Shown here: positions 61,545 through 64,000 of the stretch, piece by piece | How positions within the stretch are numbered: position 1 is the stretch's first letter | Layout: every line of letters begins with the position of its first letter | Source: CAYSFW01 sp964620675 | Lineage (GTDB): Bacteria > Pseudomonadota > Gammaproteobacteria > UWMA-0217 | Direction of reading: 5' to 3' | Length of the DNA: 64,000 nucleotides | Assembly: GCA_964620675.1 (NCBI GenBank) | Contig: CAZUJU010000001.1 | Span: 1-64,000 of the forward strand | Notes under the pieces: generated by a model | What the model saw: only the letters and a program-made list of their open reading frames with translations | Told to the model about the DNA's origin: nothing | The model's database searches: none | Made by a program: the position numbers and the translations under genes

Positions 61545-62542
61545 ACCGACCGTATATGCCGTTGCCGGGTCCGGTCCCGGCATCCCTGCAGCTGAACGCC
61601 GAGGGGCGACTGCGCCATTTCCTTACGATCGAAGGGTTGAGCGCACCACTGCTGGAGGAGATCCTCAGCGTTTCCGAATCGTTCACCGCAGTCACTGCGC
61701 AACCCGTGAAGAAGGTTCCGCTGTTGCGCGGCAAGACGATTTTCAACCTGTTTTTCGAGCCGAGCACCCGCACCCGCACGACCTTCGAACTGGCAGCCAA
61801 ACGTCTCTCGGCCGACGTCATGAACATGAGTATCAGCACCTCCGCAACGACCAAGGGCGAGAGCCTGCTCGACACGTTGCGCAATCTCGAGGCCATGCAT
61901 AGCGATATGTTCATTGTGCGCCACGGCGAAAGCGGCGCCGCGCAATTAATTGCGCGGCATGTCGCCCCGCACATCAGCGTGATCAATGCCGGCGATGGCC
62001 GGCACGCCCACCCGACGCAGGCGATGCTCGACGTCTTCACGATCCGCCGCCGCAAGGGCGCGCTCAATCATCTGACGGTCGCGATTGTCGGCGACATCCT
62101 GCATTCCCGTGTCGCGCGCTCCCAGATTCATGCCCTCAACGTGCTCGGTATCGGCGAACTCCGCGTCATCGCGCCGAAAACACTGCTTCCAGCCGAGGTC
62201 GAACAGCTGGGGGTCAAGGTCTACCACTCGCTTCAGGCGGGTCTGCGCGATGTCGATGTGGTTATCATGCTACGCCTTCAAAAAGAACGCATGAGTGGTG
62301 CCTTGCTGCCCTCGGAGAACGAGTATTACCGCCTTTACGGTCTGACCGTGGAGCGTCTGGCGTACGCCAAGCCGGACGCGATCGTGATGCATCCCGGCCC
62401 GGCCAACCGAGGGGTCGAGATCGCTTCGGAGGTCGCCGATGGGCCGCAGTCCGTCATCCTGGAGCAAGTCAGTAACGGCCTGGCGGTTCGCATGGCGGTG
62501 ATGTCTATGTGCCTTGGCGCACAACCGGCGATAAGCCGATGA
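61541..62542 (+). CDS. pyrB: Aspartate carbamoyltransferase catalytic subunit
   Basis: Joins carbamoyl phosphate and aspartate, the committed step of pyrimidine synthesis. The 333-residue protein has the carbamoyl-phosphate motif FEPSTRTRTTFE, NAGDGRHAHPTQAMLD, and MHPGPANRG. It has a short N-terminal extension (about 15 residues before RLRHFLTIEG), as in Pseudomonas-type ATCases that assemble with PyrC'. The ATG of the next gene overlaps its stop. Confidence 0.97.
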   Translation: MNRPYMPLPGPVPASLQLNAEGRLRHFLTIEGLSAPLLEEILSVSESFTAVTAQPVKKVPLLRGKTIFNLFFEPSTRTRTTFELAAKRLSADVMNMSISTSATTKGESLLDTLRNLEAMHSDMFIVRHGESGAAQLIARHVAPHISVINAGDGRHAHPTQAMLDVFTIRRRKGALNHLTVAIVGDILHSRVARSQIHALNVLGIGELRVIAPKTLLPAEVEQLGVKVYHSLQAGLRDVDVVIMLRLQKERMSGALLPSENEYYRLYGLTVERLAYAKPDAIVMHPGPANRGVEIASEVADGPQSVILEQVSNGLAVRMAVMSMCLGAQPAISR

Positions 62543-63813
62543 AAATTGCGATCGAAAATGGCCATCTCGTCGATCCGGCCAATCACGTAGACCGGGTTTG
62601 CTCGCTTTACATCGATAACAGCCGGGTCGTCGGCGTCGGCACGGCTCCGCCCGGTTTCATCGCCAACCGGATCGTCGATGCGCGCGACCGCCTGGTCATC
62701 CCGGGGCTGATCGACCTTTCGGCGCGCCTCGGCGAACCGGGTTTCGAATACAAGGCGGATATCGACAGCGAGAGCGAAGCCGCGGTCAGCGCCGGCATCA
62801 CGACCCTCTGTTGCCCGCCCGATACCGACCCAGTGATCGATACGCCCGCCGGGATCGAGTTCATCGAGCGGCGCCGCGAGAGCGTTGATCGGTCGCGCAT
62901 CTATGTTTACGCCGCGCTTACACAGGGACTTGCCGGTGACCAGCTGACCGAGATGGCGAACCTCAAAGCAGCCGGTTGCATCGCGGTCACCAATCTGGGA
63001 CAGCCCTTTCGCAGCGCGCGGGTCGCACGCCAGGCGCTGGAGTACGCCGCCAGCCACGATCTCACGGTACTCATCTACCCCGAAGACACCGAACTTGCCG
63101 CCGGCGGTTGCGCCCACGAAGGTTCGGTGGCAACGCGCCTGGGTCTACCGTTCGTGCCTGAAGCGGCGGAAACATCCGCAATCGGCTTCTTCTTGCCCTT
63201 GATCGAAAAGGCCGACGTGCGGGCGCATTTCTGTCGTCTCTCGACCCTCAAGGGGATGAACATGATTCGCCGCGCCAAACACGACGGCTTACGCGTCACG
63301 GCGGACGTTGCCGCGCATCAATTGTTCCTCACCGAAATGGACATCGCCGACTTCAACTCGCTCTGCCACACACGCCCCCCGTTACGCAGCCAGCGCGACC
63401 GCGACGGCCTGCGGCAGGGATTGACACAATTCGGCATCGACGCGATCTGTTCCGACCATCAACCCCACGAACTTGACGCCAAGCTGGCTCCGTTCCGCGA
63501 AACCGAACCAGGTATTTCGGCGCTGGAAACCCTACTCCCGTTAACCTTGCGCTTGGTCGACGAGCACGTGCTGACGTTGTCTGAAGCGATCGCCCTGGTG
63601 ACCAGCCGTCCCGCGGCGATCCTCGGACTCCCGCTGGGGCGACTCGGAATCGGCGACCTCGCCGATCTCTGCATCATCGACCCGCGGGCCGAATACGAGT
63701 GCGATCCACAGCAGTTCTACAGCAAGGGCAAGAACTCCCCGCTTGGTGGGTGGATGCTGCGCGGCCGGGTGACTCACACCCTGGTTGACGGGCGCTTCGT
63801 CTGGGAGCTTTAG
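62539..63813 (+). CDS. pyrC': Dihydroorotase-like protein PyrC' (probably non-catalytic partner of PyrB)
   Basis: A 424-residue amidohydrolase-fold protein. Active dihydroorotases carry D-x-H-x-H-x-R-E-P-G at the first metal site; here it reads LIDLSARLGEPG, so both histidines are replaced (Ser, Arg). Later segments (ICSDHQPHELD, SKGKNSPLGGWML) are conserved. In Pseudomonas the analogous PyrC' is inactive but needed for the PyrB dodecamer, and a separate pyrC supplies activity. The start at 62539 overlaps the pyrB stop (ATGA). Confidence 0.93.
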   Translation: MKIAIENGHLVDPANHVDRVCSLYIDNSRVVGVGTAPPGFIANRIVDARDRLVIPGLIDLSARLGEPGFEYKADIDSESEAAVSAGITTLCCPPDTDPVIDTPAGIEFIERRRESVDRSRIYVYAALTQGLAGDQLTEMANLKAAGCIAVTNLGQPFRSARVARQALEYAASHDLTVLIYPEDTELAAGGCAHEGSVATRLGLPFVPEAAETSAIGFFLPLIEKADVRAHFCRLSTLKGMNMIRRAKHDGLRVTADVAAHQLFLTEMDIADFNSLCHTRPPLRSQRDRDGLRQGLTQFGIDAICSDHQPHELDAKLAPFRETEPGISALETLLPLTLRLVDEHVLTLSEAIALVTSRPAAILGLPLGRLGIGDLADLCIIDPRAEYECDPQQFYSKGKNSPLGGWMLRGRVTHTLVDGRFVWEL

Positions 63814-64000
63814 CCCTGCTGCATCACTCAGCGCTGAAGGGCCGCATTGCTGCGTTAACACCGGGCTTCGAATGCGAATTTGCTGCGTGTAAGTTGCGCC
63901 TTATTGACCGGTTTTTCCCTGCCCGGCTTCCCTTAATGCCTTTGTGACACATAAGTACGAGGCACCACTCAGCCGTCAGTACGGCGGGCGTTCGCGCGGA
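63814..64000. other. Right-edge intergenic sequence
   Basis: After pyrC', 187 bases without a supported gene. A CAGCGCTG palindrome occurs near 63827-63834. Sequence is otherwise unremarkable and may hold a promoter or terminator not resolvable here. Confidence 0.4.

Noticed and set aside
1..64000. CRISPR arrays, prophage, toxin-antitoxin or defence genes
   Set aside because: No regularly spaced direct repeats, integrase, Cas, restriction or toxin motifs were seen on either strand.

Overview
This 64 kb window is a GC-rich, gene-dense stretch of a gammaproteobacterial chromosome. The pilG-gshB-tonB-yqgE-ruvX-pyrR-pyrB-pyrC' neighbourhood has the gene order known from Pseudomonas aeruginosa. 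The tkt-gap-pgk-pyk-fba cluster with a CbbA-type aldolase is typical of autotrophic or sulfur-oxidising gammaproteobacteria such as Chromatiales relatives. The order-level placement is inference; no rRNA or RuBisCO gene is present to settle it. No phage, integrase, transposase or CRISPR array was seen.

Layout. 0-2 kb: the tail of an unknown gene and two glycosyltransferases (GT2, GT14-like). 2-7.6 kb (minus): FAD oxidoreductase, a membrane-anchored unknown, an FHA-linked nucleotide cyclase, htpG with a sigma-32-like promoter, and ogt. 7.9-9.8 kb (minus): rpsP-rimM-trmD-rplS. 10.2-13.8 kb: a 1,181-residue protein that I read as a pyrophosphate-type PEP carboxykinase. 13.8-20.8 kb: two copies of a ~320 bp nested-palindrome repeat flank tRNA-Phe, yggX, mutY, a START-like protein, asmA, moaC, moaDE and a decayed chemoreceptor fragment. 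20.9-24.1 kb: malic enzyme, an FKBP isomerase and dgkA. 24.3-29.6 kb (minus): a glycine-cleavage operon gcvT-gcvH-gcvPA-tpx-gcvPB behind a tandem glycine riboswitch with an apparent terminator platform. 29.7-35.2 kb: copper chaperone, rlmKL, small membrane protein, murB, bioD and a CPCC protein. 35.3-42.4 kb (minus): tkt-gap-pgk-pyk-fba. 42.8-46.6 kb (plus): metK, an SAH riboswitch, ahcY, metF, then rsmE. 47.4-57.9 kb (minus): the type IV pilus chemosensory cluster pilG-pilH-pilI-pilJ-chpA-chpC, with no pilK or chpB. 58-63.8 kb (plus): gshB, tonB, yqgE, ruvX, pyrR, pyrB and a dihydroorotase-like pyrC' that lacks the N-terminal metal-binding histidines.

Working together. The central-carbon genes interconvert triose phosphates, PEP, pyruvate and C4 acids. 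gcv feeds one-carbon units to metF, and metK/ahcY run the SAM cycle, with glycine and SAH sensed by RNA. The Pil-Chp system controls twitching motility. pyrR-pyrB-pyrC' is a pyrimidine block in which PyrC' is probably structural. The least explained items are the 320 bp repeat family, the second structured element at 24.1-24.3 kb, and the large PEPCK-like protein.
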